A stretch of DNA of 64,000 nucleotides from Desulfoferula mesophila (GCF_037076455.1 NZ_AP028679.1:3425501-3489500), one strand, 5' to 3'; counted from the first letter of the stretch, positions 17,295 to 25,802 are shown. The notes: generated from the sequence alone by a model not told the origin. Translations and numbers: made by a program.

Positions 17295-17809
17295 CCTTCG
17301 TTGGGGCCCGGCTTGGACTTGGCCGCGAAATGCAGGCGGCGCGGCGCGTGCAGGGAGGGCCGATTGGCCGCCAGGTTGCGCTCCTGCCAGGAACGGCTGA
17401 GCACAAAGGTGGGGGCGTCGTCGCGGGAACGGGGGGCATTGCTCAGGAAGTCCTGGGCCACCCAGTCTTGCACCAGGGTTCGGCCCTGGTCCAGCGGGAT
17501 GCCCAGCACCCGGCATATCTCGGGCAGGGTGATGGTTTCGTTCTCGTCGAACATGGGCAGCACCCGCTTTTGCGGTTTGGTCAATTTGCGGCGAGCCTCG
17601 GCCTCCATGCGCTGACGGCGCTCGTCTTCGGTTTCCACGCCGGGAGGTCCGCCCTGCTTGAGGTAGTCGTTGATCTTGTTCATGAAGCCCAGGGCGACCC
17701 AGTCGCCCAGCAGACCGGCTTCAACGAGGCGGTCCGCCTGCTGGGAGCCCATGAAATCGCGCCAGCGCAGATACACCTCATCGGAGAGATTTAGTTCAAT
17801 GACCGGCAT
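17291..17809 (-). CDS. Hypothetical protein
   Basis: A 172-residue soluble protein. Residues 1-60 resemble an acidic helical domain (LSDEVYLRWRDFMGS); about 82-130 (LTKPQKRVLPMFDENETI, then LPEICRVLGIPLDQGRTLV) looks like a winged-helix or HTH module where ICRVLGIPLDQGRTLVQ would be the helix-turn-helix. The tail is basic and disordered-looking. I do not recognise a family. The ATG at 17809 has GGAGG eight bases upstream. It converges on and overlaps glgP by four bases and is divergent from the next gene. Confidence 0.7.
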   Translation of the reverse strand: MPVIELNLSDEVYLRWRDFMGSQQADRLVEAGLLGDWVALGFMNKINDYLKQGGPPGVETEDERRQRMEAEARRKLTKPQKRVLPMFDENETITLPEICRVLGIPLDQGRTLVQDWVAQDFLSNAPRSRDDAPTFVLSRSWQERNLAANRPSLHAPRRLHFAAKSKPGPNEG

Positions 17810-17863
17810 GCTCGACCTCCTTTGGCCAATGATTTACCAGCATCCGCTCCCGGAGTCCAGGCA

Positions 17864-19021
17864 ATGAGTTCGCCGGTGTTGTGGTTGGCCGGTTCGGCCC
17901 CGGCCCGCCGGCGGGCCGCGGCGCTGATCGCCCGCTTGTCCCAGAGCGCCCGCGTTCTCACCTTGGGCCCGGCCGGAGACCCGGCCCCGGACCTGGTTTT
18001 GGGGCCCGCGCCGGACGTGACCCTGGCCCTGGAGGCCTGCCCGCCCGATCTGCGCCCGGACGCCCTGCTGGTCTTGGAGCCTAACGATCCCCCCGCCGGG
18101 GCGCCGGGCCTGCCCTGCCCCACCCTGGCCTGGGGAGGCGAGTGCGCCGCCTGCGACGCCCCGGCCCCGGCCGACCCCGGCGCCGCGGCCCGGGCCTTGC
18201 TGAGAGCCGCCGAGCAAGGCCGCGCCTGGCCTTGGCTGGCCAGGGTCAACGTGAACCTGCCCCTACGTGATCTCCTGGGCCGCTACCGCCGCCTGTCCGC
18301 CACGGTGGCGGTGAACCCTGAGGTGTACATCGACCACCAGGCCCTGGAGCGCCTGAGCGACGCGGACGTGGCCCAGGCCAGGCAGGCGATTCAGAGCCGC
18401 CGGGTAAGCGTGCACTTGCCCTTCCTGGACCTGAGCCCCGGCAGCCCGGACCCGGACATCGCCCGCGCCAGCCTGGAGCGCCTGAACCGGGCGGCGGACT
18501 GGGCCTTGCAACTGGGCGCGGCCCAGGCGGTGGCCCACCTGGGCTACAACGCCGACACCCACCGCGACCTGGGCGAGTTTTGCCGCCGCCTGGGCGGCAG
18601 CTTCGCCCCTCTGGCCCGGCGCCTCGAGCAGGGCGGCTGCCGCATGGTCATGGAAAACACCTTCGAGCCCGGCCCCGCGGTGCTGCTGGCCGCCCGGGAG
18701 GCCATTGTTCAGGCGGGCGGCCCGGCGGTCGGCTTTTGCCTGGACGTGGGTCACGCCTATTGTTTTTCTCCCACCCCTTTGGGCGAGTGGTGGCAGGGCC
18801 TGGCTCCCCAGCTGCAAGAGATGCATCTGCACGACAACGACGGCAGCTTCGACTATCACCGCCCTCCCGGCTGCGGGCTGGTGGACTGGGAGTTCTTGGG
18901 CCGCTCCCTGGCGGAGCAGGCCGAGCCGCCGCTGTTGACCATGGAGCCCCACGCCGAGCCGGACCTGTGGGCCTTTTTGCGGGGCCTGGAAAAGGTGTGG
19001 GGCCTGCCCGGCCCGGCTTGA
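17864..19021 (+). CDS. Sugar-phosphate isomerase/epimerase-like TIM-barrel protein with extra N-terminal domain
   Basis: A 385-residue protein. From about residue 135 it is a xylose-isomerase-like TIM barrel (AP_endonuc_2 family): VNVNLPLRDLL, VSVHLPFLDLSPGSPD, AVAHLGYNA, MVMENTFEPG, GFCLDVGHAYCF and EMHLHDNDGSFDYH supply the usual metal-binding Glu, Asp and His residues. The first ~120 residues form a separate Ala/Pro-rich alpha/beta-like segment that I cannot place. The ATG at 17864 with GGAG upstream is preferred over a TTG 42 bases earlier. Substrate is unknown. Confidence 0.75.
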   Translation: MSSPVLWLAGSAPARRRAAALIARLSQSARVLTLGPAGDPAPDLVLGPAPDVTLALEACPPDLRPDALLVLEPNDPPAGAPGLPCPTLAWGGECAACDAPAPADPGAAARALLRAAEQGRAWPWLARVNVNLPLRDLLGRYRRLSATVAVNPEVYIDHQALERLSDADVAQARQAIQSRRVSVHLPFLDLSPGSPDPDIARASLERLNRAADWALQLGAAQAVAHLGYNADTHRDLGEFCRRLGGSFAPLARRLEQGGCRMVMENTFEPGPAVLLAAREAIVQAGGPAVGFCLDVGHAYCFSPTPLGEWWQGLAPQLQEMHLHDNDGSFDYHRPPGCGLVDWEFLGRSLAEQAEPPLLTMEPHAEPDLWAFLRGLEKVWGLPGPA

Positions 19022-19100
19022 GACCCGGCCCACAAGGATGATGCGTCCGGCCCCGGCGGTGTGTTTTACTGAAAGTAGATACCCAGCCGGAGGCCTGAGC

Positions 19101-19544
19101 ATGGATTATCTCCACCTAACCGCGCCCTGCGGCCTGGACTGCTTCAATTGCGCCTTTTACCTGGTTACCCAGGGCGATGAGCAATCCCTCGAGTTGATCC
19201 GCTCCTACCACAAGTTGATGGGCATCCCCCTGGAGGTCATGCGCTGCCAGGGCTGCCGGGCCCACAAGGGACGGCCGCCCATGCATGCGCTTTCCTTCGA
19301 CCGCCCCGGCCCCTGCCCGGCCTATGCCTGCAGCCGTCAAAAGGGCCTGAGCTTTTGCTACGAGTGCGACGACTTTCCCTGCGACCATCTGCACCCCTAT
19401 GCCGACCGGGCCAACAAGGTGCCCCACAACACCAAGGTGTTCAACCTGTGCCTGATCAAAAAGATGGGGCTGGAAAAGTGGGCCGAGCAAAAGGCCGGCA
19501 AGGTGCGCCAGACCTATTTCCACAAGTGGTGGACCCTGGAGTGA
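19101..19544 (+). CDS. DUF3795-type Cys-rich protein
   Basis: A 147-residue protein with the DUF3795 layout: APCGLDCFNCAFY near the start, MRCQGCRAHKG in the middle, and CPAYACSRQKGLSFCYECDD further on. The paired Cys suggest metal or Fe-S binding. The ATG at 19101 (MDYLHLTAPCG) is chosen; an upstream frame extension lacks homology. Function is unknown. It converges on the SMR exporter gene with nine bases between them. Confidence 0.8.
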   Translation: MDYLHLTAPCGLDCFNCAFYLVTQGDEQSLELIRSYHKLMGIPLEVMRCQGCRAHKGRPPMHALSFDRPGPCPAYACSRQKGLSFCYECDDFPCDHLHPYADRANKVPHNTKVFNLCLIKKMGLEKWAEQKAGKVRQTYFHKWWTLE

Positions 19545-19553
19545 GCCGCCGGC

Positions 19554-19880
19554 TCACGCGCCCCGGCTGCTGAGCCTGAGTCCGATGATCCCGGCCAGGA
19601 TCAGGCCCAGGAAGAACAGGCGGGCCGGGTTGGCCGGTTCGTGGAACAGCACCATGCCCATGAGGGCGGCCCCCGCCGCGCCGATGCCGGTCCACACCGC
19701 GTAGCCGGTGCCCACCGGCAGGCTGCGCAGGGCCCAGGCCAAGAGCACCACGCTGACGGCCATGGCCCCCAGGGACAACGCCGCCCAGCCCGGGCGGCTG
19801 AAGCCGTCCGAGGCCTTCATGGCCAGGGCCCACACCGTCTCGAACACTCCGGCCACGCAGAGAATCAGCCAAGCCACCAC
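19554..19880 (-). CDS. gdx: SMR-family guanidinium exporter (Gdx/SugE type)
   Basis: A 108-residue four-helix membrane protein of the small multidrug resistance family. The first helix reads AGVFETVWALAMKASDGFSR, with the essential Glu and the W/K/S pattern of the Gdx (SugE) subtype that exports guanidinium, rather than the EmrE subtype. The start is a GTG at 19880 with an ideal AGGAGG upstream. I looked for the conserved guanidine riboswitch motifs in the leader and did not recognise one. Confidence 0.85.
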   Translation of the reverse strand: MVAWLILCVAGVFETVWALAMKASDGFSRPGWAALSLGAMAVSVVLLAWALRSLPVGTGYAVWTGIGAAGAALMGMVLFHEPANPARLFFLGLILAGIIGLRLSSRGA

Positions 19881-20112
19881 GCCCTCCTTTTATGGACCGC
19901 TCCTCTCGCCGAACCGCAAGACTACCCCATAAGCCGCCCCGCCCCCAGGGGCGCTCGCGGGCCCGGCGCAAAAAATATTGCCATACACGTATAAATTTTA
20001 TTTTTAATCGTTTTATTTTAATTATTACTTGACGTAGATGATTCTTAGCGTCATCATCACCAGCATGATCCTGCCCCTGAAAACCTAAACCGTCTTGGCA
20101 AGGAGTCTGAAG

Positions 20113-20646
20113 ATGGATCAACAAGTCGAACGCATAACCCAATTGGGCGCGCGCCTGCGCACCGTGACCACCATCCTGATGATCGCCGTGCCCGTGGTGC
20201 TGGCCCTGGCCTGGGCCTTGGTCAACCACCTGCCCTATTTCATCGCTCAGCTTCCGGTGCCGGTGAAGGGTTATCTGCCCTGGGGCACGCGGGCCCTGGC
20301 CTTTGTGGCCAGTATGCTTCCCGGCGGGGTGGCCATCTACGCCTTGTCGCGCCTGCGCCGGCTTTTCGGTCTCTACGCCAAGGGGGTGATCTTCCAGGCG
20401 GCCAACGTGGAGTGCTTCCGCCAGTTGGGCTATGCCCTGTTCGCCTGGGCCGGGGCCGGGTTTTTGTTCAAGCCCATTGCCGGGATCATCCTCACCTTCC
20501 ATTGGACGCCGGGCACCCGCTTGTTGGTCCTCGGCCTGGACAGCCAGGACGTGGTGGCCCTGTTCATGGGCCTGGTGGTCATCACCGTGGCCTGGGTCAT
20601 GGATCAGGGGCGTAAGCTGAACGAAGAACATGAGCTGTTCGTCTAG
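20113..20646 (+). CDS. DUF2975 membrane protein
   Basis: A 177-residue protein with four predicted membrane helices (about 20-43, 60-82, 110-128 and 145-165) and little outside them. DUF2975 proteins are usually encoded next to a small YozG-type XRE repressor, exactly as here. The ATG at 20113 has AAGGAG upstream; an earlier GTG-type start would include that site. The upstream 130 bases are strikingly AT-rich and probably hold the promoter of the pair. Function is unknown; related pairs have been linked to sporulation/developmental control and toxin-like behaviour in other bacteria. Confidence 0.8.
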   Translation: MDQQVERITQLGARLRTVTTILMIAVPVVLALAWALVNHLPYFIAQLPVPVKGYLPWGTRALAFVASMLPGGVAIYALSRLRRLFGLYAKGVIFQAANVECFRQLGYALFAWAGAGFLFKPIAGIILTFHWTPGTRLLVLGLDSQDVVALFMGLVVITVAWVMDQGRKLNEEHELFV

Positions 20647-20658
20647 GAGGGCGTAACC

Positions 20659-20871
20659 ATGATCGTAGTCAACCTGGACGTAATGCTGGCCAAGCGCAAG
20701 GTGAAGTCCAAGGACCTGGCCCAGGCGGTGGGCATCACCGAGCAAAACATATCACTGATCAAGACCGGCAAGATCAAGGGCCTGCGCCTGGCTACCCTGG
20801 ACGCCATCTGCCGCTTTCTGGAGTGCCAGCCGGGGGAGATTCTGGAGTACCGCGACGAGGAAGGCGGCTAG
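20659..20871 (+). CDS. YozG-like Cro/CI-type transcriptional regulator
   Basis: A 70-residue XRE helix-turn-helix protein. The DNA-binding region is DLAQAVGITEQNISLIKTGK, followed by the YozG-type tail CRFLECQPGEILEY. It starts 12 bases after the DUF2975 gene with GGAGGG upstream, so the two are cotranscribed. It probably represses its own operon. Confidence 0.9.
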   Translation: MIVVNLDVMLAKRKVKSKDLAQAVGITEQNISLIKTGKIKGLRLATLDAICRFLECQPGEILEYRDEEGG

Positions 20872-20880
20872 GCGCCCGGC

Positions 20881-20970
20881 CTAGCGCAGTGCCGCGGCCA
20901 GGGCGCTCCTGGTGCGGTTGGCCACAGTGTGCACGGTGGTGGCCGCTATGCTTCTGGCCGCCGCTTCCAT
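20881..20970 (-). CDS. Possible 29-residue small protein
   Basis: From ATG 20970 to TAG 20881 the frame encodes MEAAARSIAATTVHTVANRT plus nine more residues, an Ala-rich peptide able to form an amphipathic helix. Its main support is a strong ribosome site, AGGAGGACAAGC, directly before the ATG. It lies downstream of the small membrane-protein array on the same strand. There is no homology evidence. Confidence 0.35.
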   Translation of the reverse strand: MEAAARSIAATTVHTVANRTRSALAAALR

Positions 20971-21048
20971 GCTTGTCCTCCTAGTTGCCCAGCCTTGGTT
21001 GCCTGGTTAGGGGTTTGGGATCGCCTTTCGCGGCCCGGTCGCTTGGCC

Positions 21049-21311
21049 CTAAAGTCCCTTGAAAGCCAATGGCACGAACAACACATACGCTATAAAGGCC
21101 AGCGGGAAGGAGAGCCAGACCCAGCAAAGTTTCAGGGGCCTTCTGGTGCTGAAGACGTACATGAGGATCGCGCAGATGATCCACAAGAGGGGAGCGGGCC
21201 AGAGGGCCCAATCAAACCAATAACCCCTAAAGAGTTAAATCCGGTAAGAAAGGTAAATAATCCTATAGCCCACGCGGCCAAGCCGAAAAATATGTCTAGG
21301 TTCTTGCGCAT
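21049..21311 (-). pseudogene. Third copy of the tandem small membrane protein, frameshifted
   Basis: From ATG 21311 the frame reads MRKNLDIFFGLAAWAIGLFT, matching the two complete neighbours, but after about residue 26 the family sequence continues in a different frame (WFDWALWPAPLLWIICAILM, then TRRPLKLCWVWLSFPLAFI) to TAG at 21049. One extra base in the TCTTTAGGGG stretch (about 21232-21243) would restore the 87-residue protein. It is therefore a one-base deletion or a sequencing error. A leader with a G-run like those of the other copies precedes it. Confidence 0.75.
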
Positions 21312-21332
21312 GGCCCCCCAACCATCTCGAGG

Positions 21333-21596
21333 TTAATACCCTCCTAGGAATAACACCGCAAAACAAACCCACAATATGAAAGCCAGCAGGAAAGAAGGCC
21401 AAATCCACCAAAGTTTTATCGGCCTTCTCTTGCCAATCACAAACATCAGAATCACGCATAAGACCCATAGACAGGGAGCCACCCACTCCATCCATGTGAA
21501 CCCGAATTTCCAGAAAGGCCAAAACGCCGCCACTAACGTCAGGATGCCTATGGTCCAGGCGGCCAGGCCGAAAAATATGTCCAGGTTCTTGCGCAT
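21333..21596 (-). CDS. Small tandem membrane protein, copy 2
   Basis: An 87-residue protein with three hydrophobic helices: LAAWTIGILTLVAAFWPF, CLWVLCVILMFVIG and FLLAFILWVCFAVLFLGGY, separated by a KRRPIKLWWIWPS loop. The ATG at 21596 gives the family start MRKNLDIFFGL; GGGGGA lies upstream. It is about half identical to copy 1 and to the frameshifted copy 3. No domain family is recognised. The basic/aromatic loop and helices suggest a small inner-membrane protein of unknown role. Confidence 0.75.
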   Translation of the reverse strand: MRKNLDIFFGLAAWTIGILTLVAAFWPFWKFGFTWMEWVAPCLWVLCVILMFVIGKRRPIKLWWIWPSFLLAFILWVCFAVLFLGGY

Positions 21597-21618
21597 TGGT
21601 CCCCCGGTCGGCGGCAAG

Positions 21619-21882
21619 TTAAGGAAGCGGCAGCGCAGCGTAGAACAAGGTAACCATCCACAAAAAGGCCAGAGGGAAAGAGAGCCAAACCCACCACAGG
21701 GTCTTCAGCTTGCGCTTGCTGACCGAATACATGGCGACCACGCACAGCGCCCATAAACCCGGCCCTCCCCACAGCTCCCAATGGATCCAATTTCCCCCCA
21801 GGGGAAGGAACGACGCTACGGCGGTCGCTATGCCCACCAGACAGGCGGCCAGGCCGAAATAGATGTCCAGGTTTTGGCGCAT
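21619..21882 (-). CDS. Small tandem membrane protein, copy 1
   Basis: An 87-residue paralogue of copy 2, opening MRQNLDIYFGLAACLVGIA and sharing the loop SKRKLKTLWWVWLSFPLAF. Three membrane helices are predicted. The ATG at 21882 follows GGGGGATAC, a leader similar to that of the other copies. It is the first gene of the array and only 22 bases separate it from copy 2. Function is unknown. Confidence 0.75.
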   Translation of the reverse strand: MRQNLDIYFGLAACLVGIATAVASFLPLGGNWIHWELWGGPGLWALCVVAMYSVSKRKLKTLWWVWLSFPLAFLWMVTLFYAALPLP

Positions 21883-21948
21883 GTATCCCCCCACGCGGCA
21901 AGTACCATTCGAAACCTAACACATTCGCTCGTGCCAGGGATAGGGCAT

Positions 21949-21983
21949 AAAAAAGGGCCCCCCTCGCGGGAAACCCTTTTTAT
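21949..21983. terminator. Terminator between small-protein array and molybdenum hydroxylase operon
   Basis: AAAAAGGG at 21950-21957 pairs with CCCTTTTT at 21974-21981, with a further CCC/GGG pairing inside the loop. On the minus strand it lies just after the stop of the molybdenum hydroxylase large subunit and before the small membrane genes. Confidence 0.7.
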
Positions 21984-21999
21984 CGATGCATAATGGCGG

Positions 22000-24276
22000 T
22001 TACTTGATCTTGTCCAGGGCCCGCAGCACCTTTTCGGGGGTGATGGGGGTCTCCATGCAGCGGTAGCCGGTGGCCTCGTACACCGCGTGGGTGATGGCCG
22101 GGGCGGTGGGGATGGCCAGGCCTTCGCCGGCCTCCTTGGCTCCGTAGGGCCCCTCGGGCTCGTAGGTGAACACGTCGGCCGACTCGCCGGGAGGCATGTC
22201 CTCGGCGGTGGGCATCTTGTAGTCCAGGAAGGTGGTGTTCAGGGTGCGGCCCTTGTCGTCCATGATGAGGTTTTCCATGAGCGCGTAGCCCAGGCCCATC
22301 TGGATGGCCCCCTCCAGCTGCCCCTCCACGGCCATCTTGTTGATGGGCATGCCGCAGTCGTGGGCGGTGTACATGCGCTCCACCTTGATCAGCCCGGTGT
22401 CGGTGTCCACGTCCACCTCGGCGATCTGGGCCCCGAAGGAAAAGGCCGGGCTCACCAGGCCCTTGTTGCGCGGGGTGTAAAAGCCCCGGGCGGTGAGCGG
22501 CTCGCCCCGGCGGCCCCGGAGCGCCTTGTACACGCACTCGCCGAAGGTGAGGCCCTTCTTGGGGTTGGCCTTGACGAACACCCGGCCGTCCGCGAAGCCG
22601 ATGTCGTGGATCTGGTTGAGGTCCATCTCCTCGAACAGCACCGGGATGAGCATTTCCTTGATCTTCTTGGCCGCGTCGATCACCGCGTTGCCGTTCATCA
22701 GGGTGACTCGGCTGCCCCAGGAGCCCAGGTCGGCCTTGGGGGTGGTGGCGGTGTCCATGGCGATGAGCCGGATGTTCTCGATGGGGATGCCCAGCTCGGC
22801 GGCCAATATCTGGCGCATGGCGGTGTCCGGCCCCTGGCCGATGTCGCAGGCCATGGTGGCCAGCTGGGCGGTGCCGTCCTCGTACACCGAGACCTCGGCG
22901 GCGCTGAAGTTGTACTTGGTGTTGAACCAGTTGAACACGCCGCCGCTGATGAAGCTGAAGCAGCCGATACCCAGGCCCTTGCCTTTCACCGGGTTCTTGC
23001 GTTTCTCGTCCCAGCCGCTGATGCGCCGCACCTCCTGCAGGCATTCCTTGAAGCCGCAGGTGCTGATGGTGGCCACGTCGGGGATCACGTCGCCGGTCTG
23101 CATGGCGTTTTTGATGCGCAGGTCGATGGGGTCGATGCCCAGCGCCTCGGCGGCCATGTTGAGCTGGGTCTCGGCCACGAAGGCGGCCTGGGGCGCGCCG
23201 AAGCCGCGCATGGCGCTGGCCGGGGGCTTGTTGGTGTAGACGTGGCGGCCGAAGTAGCGGTAGGCCGGGTAGTTGTAGAGCATGTTGCCGAAGGTGCCGC
23301 ACAGGAAGGTGGCCGTGGGGCCCATGGCGTTGTAGGCCCCGCCGTCCAGCATCACCTGGAAGTCCTTGGCCAACAGCATGCCGTCTTTGCTGAAGCCCAC
23401 CTTGGAGTAGATGCTCATGGCGTGGCGGCGGCGGCCGAAGGCCAGCTCGTCGGCCCGGGTCAGGGTGAACTTCACCGGGCGGCCGGTGCGCATGGCCATG
23501 AAGGAGGCGCAGAACTCCCAGGGACGGAGCTCCATCTTGCCGCCGAAGCCGCCGCCCACCATGACCTTCATCACCCGCACGTTGTTCTCGGGCAGGCCCA
23601 GGGTGCTGGCCAACAGGCACTGCACGATATAGGGAGTCTGTGTGGAGGTCCACAGGGTGACCCGGTTGGCCTCCTCGCTATGGGCCACGCAGGAGCAGGG
23701 CTCCATGTAGGCGTGCTGCACCGGGTGCACCTTGAAGGTGTCCTCGCGGATGTAGTCGGCCTTGGCGAACATCTCCTCCAGGTTGCCGTAGTCGATCTTG
23801 CGCACCAGGCTGACGTTGCCCTTGGATTCGTCGTGGATCAGCGGGGCGCCCTCGGCGGTGGCCTCCTCCACGCTGAGAATTACCGGCAGCTCCTCGTACT
23901 CCACCTCGATGAGCTCCAGGGCCCGCTGGGCGGTGTCCGCGTCGATGGCGCACACCGCGGCCACCTCGTCGCCCACGAAGCGCACCTTGTCCACGGCCAG
24001 GGCCAGCTCGTCCTGGCTCTGGGGCACCAGGCGCCAGTTGCCGTATTTCACCTGGGGGATGTCCGCCCCGGTGATAACGTCCTTGACCCCGGGCAGGGCC
24101 TTGGCCCGGCTCACGTCCAGGCGCTTGATCTTGGCGTGGGCCAGGGGGCTCCTGAGCAGCTTGCCGTAGAGCATGCCCGGCATCTTGAGGTCGTCGGTGT
24201 AGATGGCCTGGCCGGTCACCTTGGACGGGGCGTCCAGGCGGGGGATGCTCTGGCCGATGATGGCTGGTTGGCTCAT
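22000..24276 (-). CDS. Molybdenum hydroxylase large subunit (xanthine dehydrogenase family)
   Basis: A 758-residue molybdopterin-cytosine-dinucleotide-type subunit. PRLDAPSKVTGQAIYTDDL begins the first domain, HAYMEPCSCVA and GGGFGGKME are cofactor/substrate loops, and GAKEAGEGLAIPTAPAI near the end carries the catalytic Glu. The length matches xanthine dehydrogenase, hydroxybenzoyl-CoA reductase and related three-subunit enzymes; the substrate cannot be decided from sequence. The ATG at 24276 is used: although the frame is open to beyond 25 kb, that extension overlaps the FAD subunit out of frame. It overlaps the FAD-subunit stop in ATGA style. Confidence 0.92.
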   Translation of the reverse strand: MSQPAIIGQSIPRLDAPSKVTGQAIYTDDLKMPGMLYGKLLRSPLAHAKIKRLDVSRAKALPGVKDVITGADIPQVKYGNWRLVPQSQDELALAVDKVRFVGDEVAAVCAIDADTAQRALELIEVEYEELPVILSVEEATAEGAPLIHDESKGNVSLVRKIDYGNLEEMFAKADYIREDTFKVHPVQHAYMEPCSCVAHSEEANRVTLWTSTQTPYIVQCLLASTLGLPENNVRVMKVMVGGGFGGKMELRPWEFCASFMAMRTGRPVKFTLTRADELAFGRRRHAMSIYSKVGFSKDGMLLAKDFQVMLDGGAYNAMGPTATFLCGTFGNMLYNYPAYRYFGRHVYTNKPPASAMRGFGAPQAAFVAETQLNMAAEALGIDPIDLRIKNAMQTGDVIPDVATISTCGFKECLQEVRRISGWDEKRKNPVKGKGLGIGCFSFISGGVFNWFNTKYNFSAAEVSVYEDGTAQLATMACDIGQGPDTAMRQILAAELGIPIENIRLIAMDTATTPKADLGSWGSRVTLMNGNAVIDAAKKIKEMLIPVLFEEMDLNQIHDIGFADGRVFVKANPKKGLTFGECVYKALRGRRGEPLTARGFYTPRNKGLVSPAFSFGAQIAEVDVDTDTGLIKVERMYTAHDCGMPINKMAVEGQLEGAIQMGLGYALMENLIMDDKGRTLNTTFLDYKMPTAEDMPPGESADVFTYEPEGPYGAKEAGEGLAIPTAPAITHAVYEATGYRCMETPITPEKVLRALDKIK

Positions 24277-25157
24277 GACGTCCCTCCCTGGGCCATTTCC
24301 ACGCTCTTGGTAAGCACCCGCTGGGCCAGCACCTGCACCATGGCCCGGCGATAGGCGGCGGTGGCCCGGATGTCGTCTATGGGGCGGCAGGCGCGCACGC
24401 AGGCCGCGGCGGCCTGGGCGATGAGCTTGTCGTCGGGAACCTTGCCTTCCAGCATGGCCTCGGCCTCGGGGCAGCGCAGGGGGGTGGGGGCCACCGCGGC
24501 CAGGGCCAGGCGGCAGCGGATCACCTTGCCGCTCAGGTCCAGGTTGATGAAACCGGCCACGCCCACCGCGGCGATGTCCACCTTGCTGCGGGCGCTGAGG
24601 CGCAGGTAGCAGGAGCCGGAGCGCGGGGACACGTCGGGCACCCGGATGGCCTCCACCATCTCGCCGGGCTCCAGCACGGTGAGCCCCGGACCGGTGAAGA
24701 AATCCTTGAGCCTGATCTGGCGGCGGCCGCCCCGCTCCACGGCCACCAGCGAGGCGCCGTGGGCCAACAGCGGCGCGGCGGTGTCGGCCGAGGGCGCGGC
24801 GTTGACGATGTTGCCGGCCACGGTGCCCATGTTGCGGATCTGCACGGTGGCCATCACCGAGCAGGCGTGGGCCAGGCCGGGATAGAGACGGCGCACCTCG
24901 GGGTTCTTGCCCACCTGGCTGATGCGGGCCGCCCCGCCGATGACCAGGCCGTCGCCCCCGGCGTAGGTGATGCCCTTGAGGCCGGCCACCCGGTTGAGGC
25001 TGATCAGATGCTCGGGGGCCTGGGCCCCGGTGCGCATCTTGATGACCAGGTCGGTGCCGCCGCACAACAGCTTTACGCTGGAGCGGTGGCGGCCCATCAG
25101 GTCCAGCACCTCTTCCACCGTCTTGGGCTGGTGCACCTGGAACTCTGGCATGCTCAT
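24273..25157 (-). CDS. Molybdenum hydroxylase FAD-binding subunit
   Basis: A 294-residue CoxM-type flavoprotein. LLCGGTDLVIKMR and GNIVNAAPSADTAAPLL are the two FAD-binding loops, and the C-terminal CO_deh_flav_C domain follows. At this length it lacks the extra 4Fe-4S loop of 4-hydroxybenzoyl-CoA reductase beta subunits, favouring a xanthine/CO-dehydrogenase-like enzyme. The ATG at 25157 has AGGAGG upstream. Its stop overlaps the large-subunit start. Confidence 0.92.
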   Translation of the reverse strand: MSMPEFQVHQPKTVEEVLDLMGRHRSSVKLLCGGTDLVIKMRTGAQAPEHLISLNRVAGLKGITYAGGDGLVIGGAARISQVGKNPEVRRLYPGLAHACSVMATVQIRNMGTVAGNIVNAAPSADTAAPLLAHGASLVAVERGGRRQIRLKDFFTGPGLTVLEPGEMVEAIRVPDVSPRSGSCYLRLSARSKVDIAAVGVAGFINLDLSGKVIRCRLALAAVAPTPLRCPEAEAMLEGKVPDDKLIAQAAAACVRACRPIDDIRATAAYRRAMVQVLAQRVLTKSVEMAQGGTS

Positions 25158-25159
25158 GG

Positions 25160-25651
25160 CTAGCCCTCCTTACCGGAGGAGGCCATCTTGTCGGCGGCCG
25201 CGCCGATGGCTTCCACGATCTTGTTGTAGCCGGTGCAGCGGCACAGGTTGCCGCTGAGCCCCTGGCGGATCTGCTCCTCGCTGGGGTGGGGATTTTGGTC
25301 CAGCAGGTGCTTGGCCGACATGATCATGCCGGGGGTGCAATAGCCGCACTGCACCGCCCCGTGCTGCACAAAGGACTCCTGAATGGGGTGCAACTCTTGC
25401 GGCGAGGCGGCCAGGCCCTCGATGGTGGTGAGCTCGCGCTGGTGGGCCTCCACCGCCAGGGTGAGGCAGGAGCTGATGCTCACCCCATCCATGAGCACGG
25501 TGCAGGCCCCGCAGTCGCCCTGGGCGCAGCCGATCTTGGTGCCGGTGAGCCCCAGATCTTCCCGGAGCACGTCCACCAGCATCCGGTTGGGCTCCACCGC
25601 CACCTCGTAGCGGTCGCCGTTCACTATAAGTTCTATGTTCTGTTTGGCCAT
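25160..25651 (-). CDS. Molybdenum hydroxylase [2Fe-2S] subunit
   Basis: A 163-residue iron-sulfur subunit. The plant-ferredoxin-type cluster ligands are in [13 protein letters not shown] and SCLTLA; the second cluster is held by CGYCTPGM and NLCRCTGY. It passes electrons from the Mo centre to FAD. It is the first gene of the three-gene operon, with AGGGAGG before ATG 25651. Confidence 0.95.
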   Translation of the reverse strand: MAKQNIELIVNGDRYEVAVEPNRMLVDVLREDLGLTGTKIGCAQGDCGACTVLMDGVSISSCLTLAVEAHQRELTTIEGLAASPQELHPIQESFVQHGAVQCGYCTPGMIMSAKHLLDQNPHPSEEQIRQGLSGNLCRCTGYNKIVEAIGAAADKMASSGKEG

Positions 25652-25778
25652 TTGCGACCTCCCTGCTCGGAGTTGGGGCCAACTTTTTTGATTTTACGCG
25701 CAACTATGCGGGTGTTCGACGTATAAGCGAAAAATAACATTACTGGGGACCGGGGTCAAGCAAACTCTTTTATCTATT

Positions 25779-25802
25779 TAGCGTTCTTTATAGTGAACGC
25801 TA
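25779..25802. repeat. Perfect 8-bp inverted repeat overlapping the FetB-like stop codon
   Basis: TAGCGTTC at 25779-25786 and GAACGCTA at 25795-25802 can form a hairpin that includes the stop codon of the permease gene. No T-run follows on either strand, so it is a weak terminator or mRNA-stabilising hairpin at best. Confidence 0.4.

Noticed and set aside
19881-20112. Guanidine riboswitch before the Gdx-type exporter
   Set aside because: The exporter leader is short and lacks the ACGR-loop pair or other conserved motifs that I can recognise.
22087-24354. 755-codon frame antisense to the molybdenum hydroxylase large subunit
   Set aside because: Shadow of a well-defined Mo subunit on the other strand; composition implausible for a protein.
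24277-25065. Upstream extension of the Mo large subunit (frame open for 260 more codons)
   Set aside because: It overlaps the FAD subunit in a different frame and is Arg/Pro/Gly-rich without homology; ATG 24276 gives the family N-terminus.
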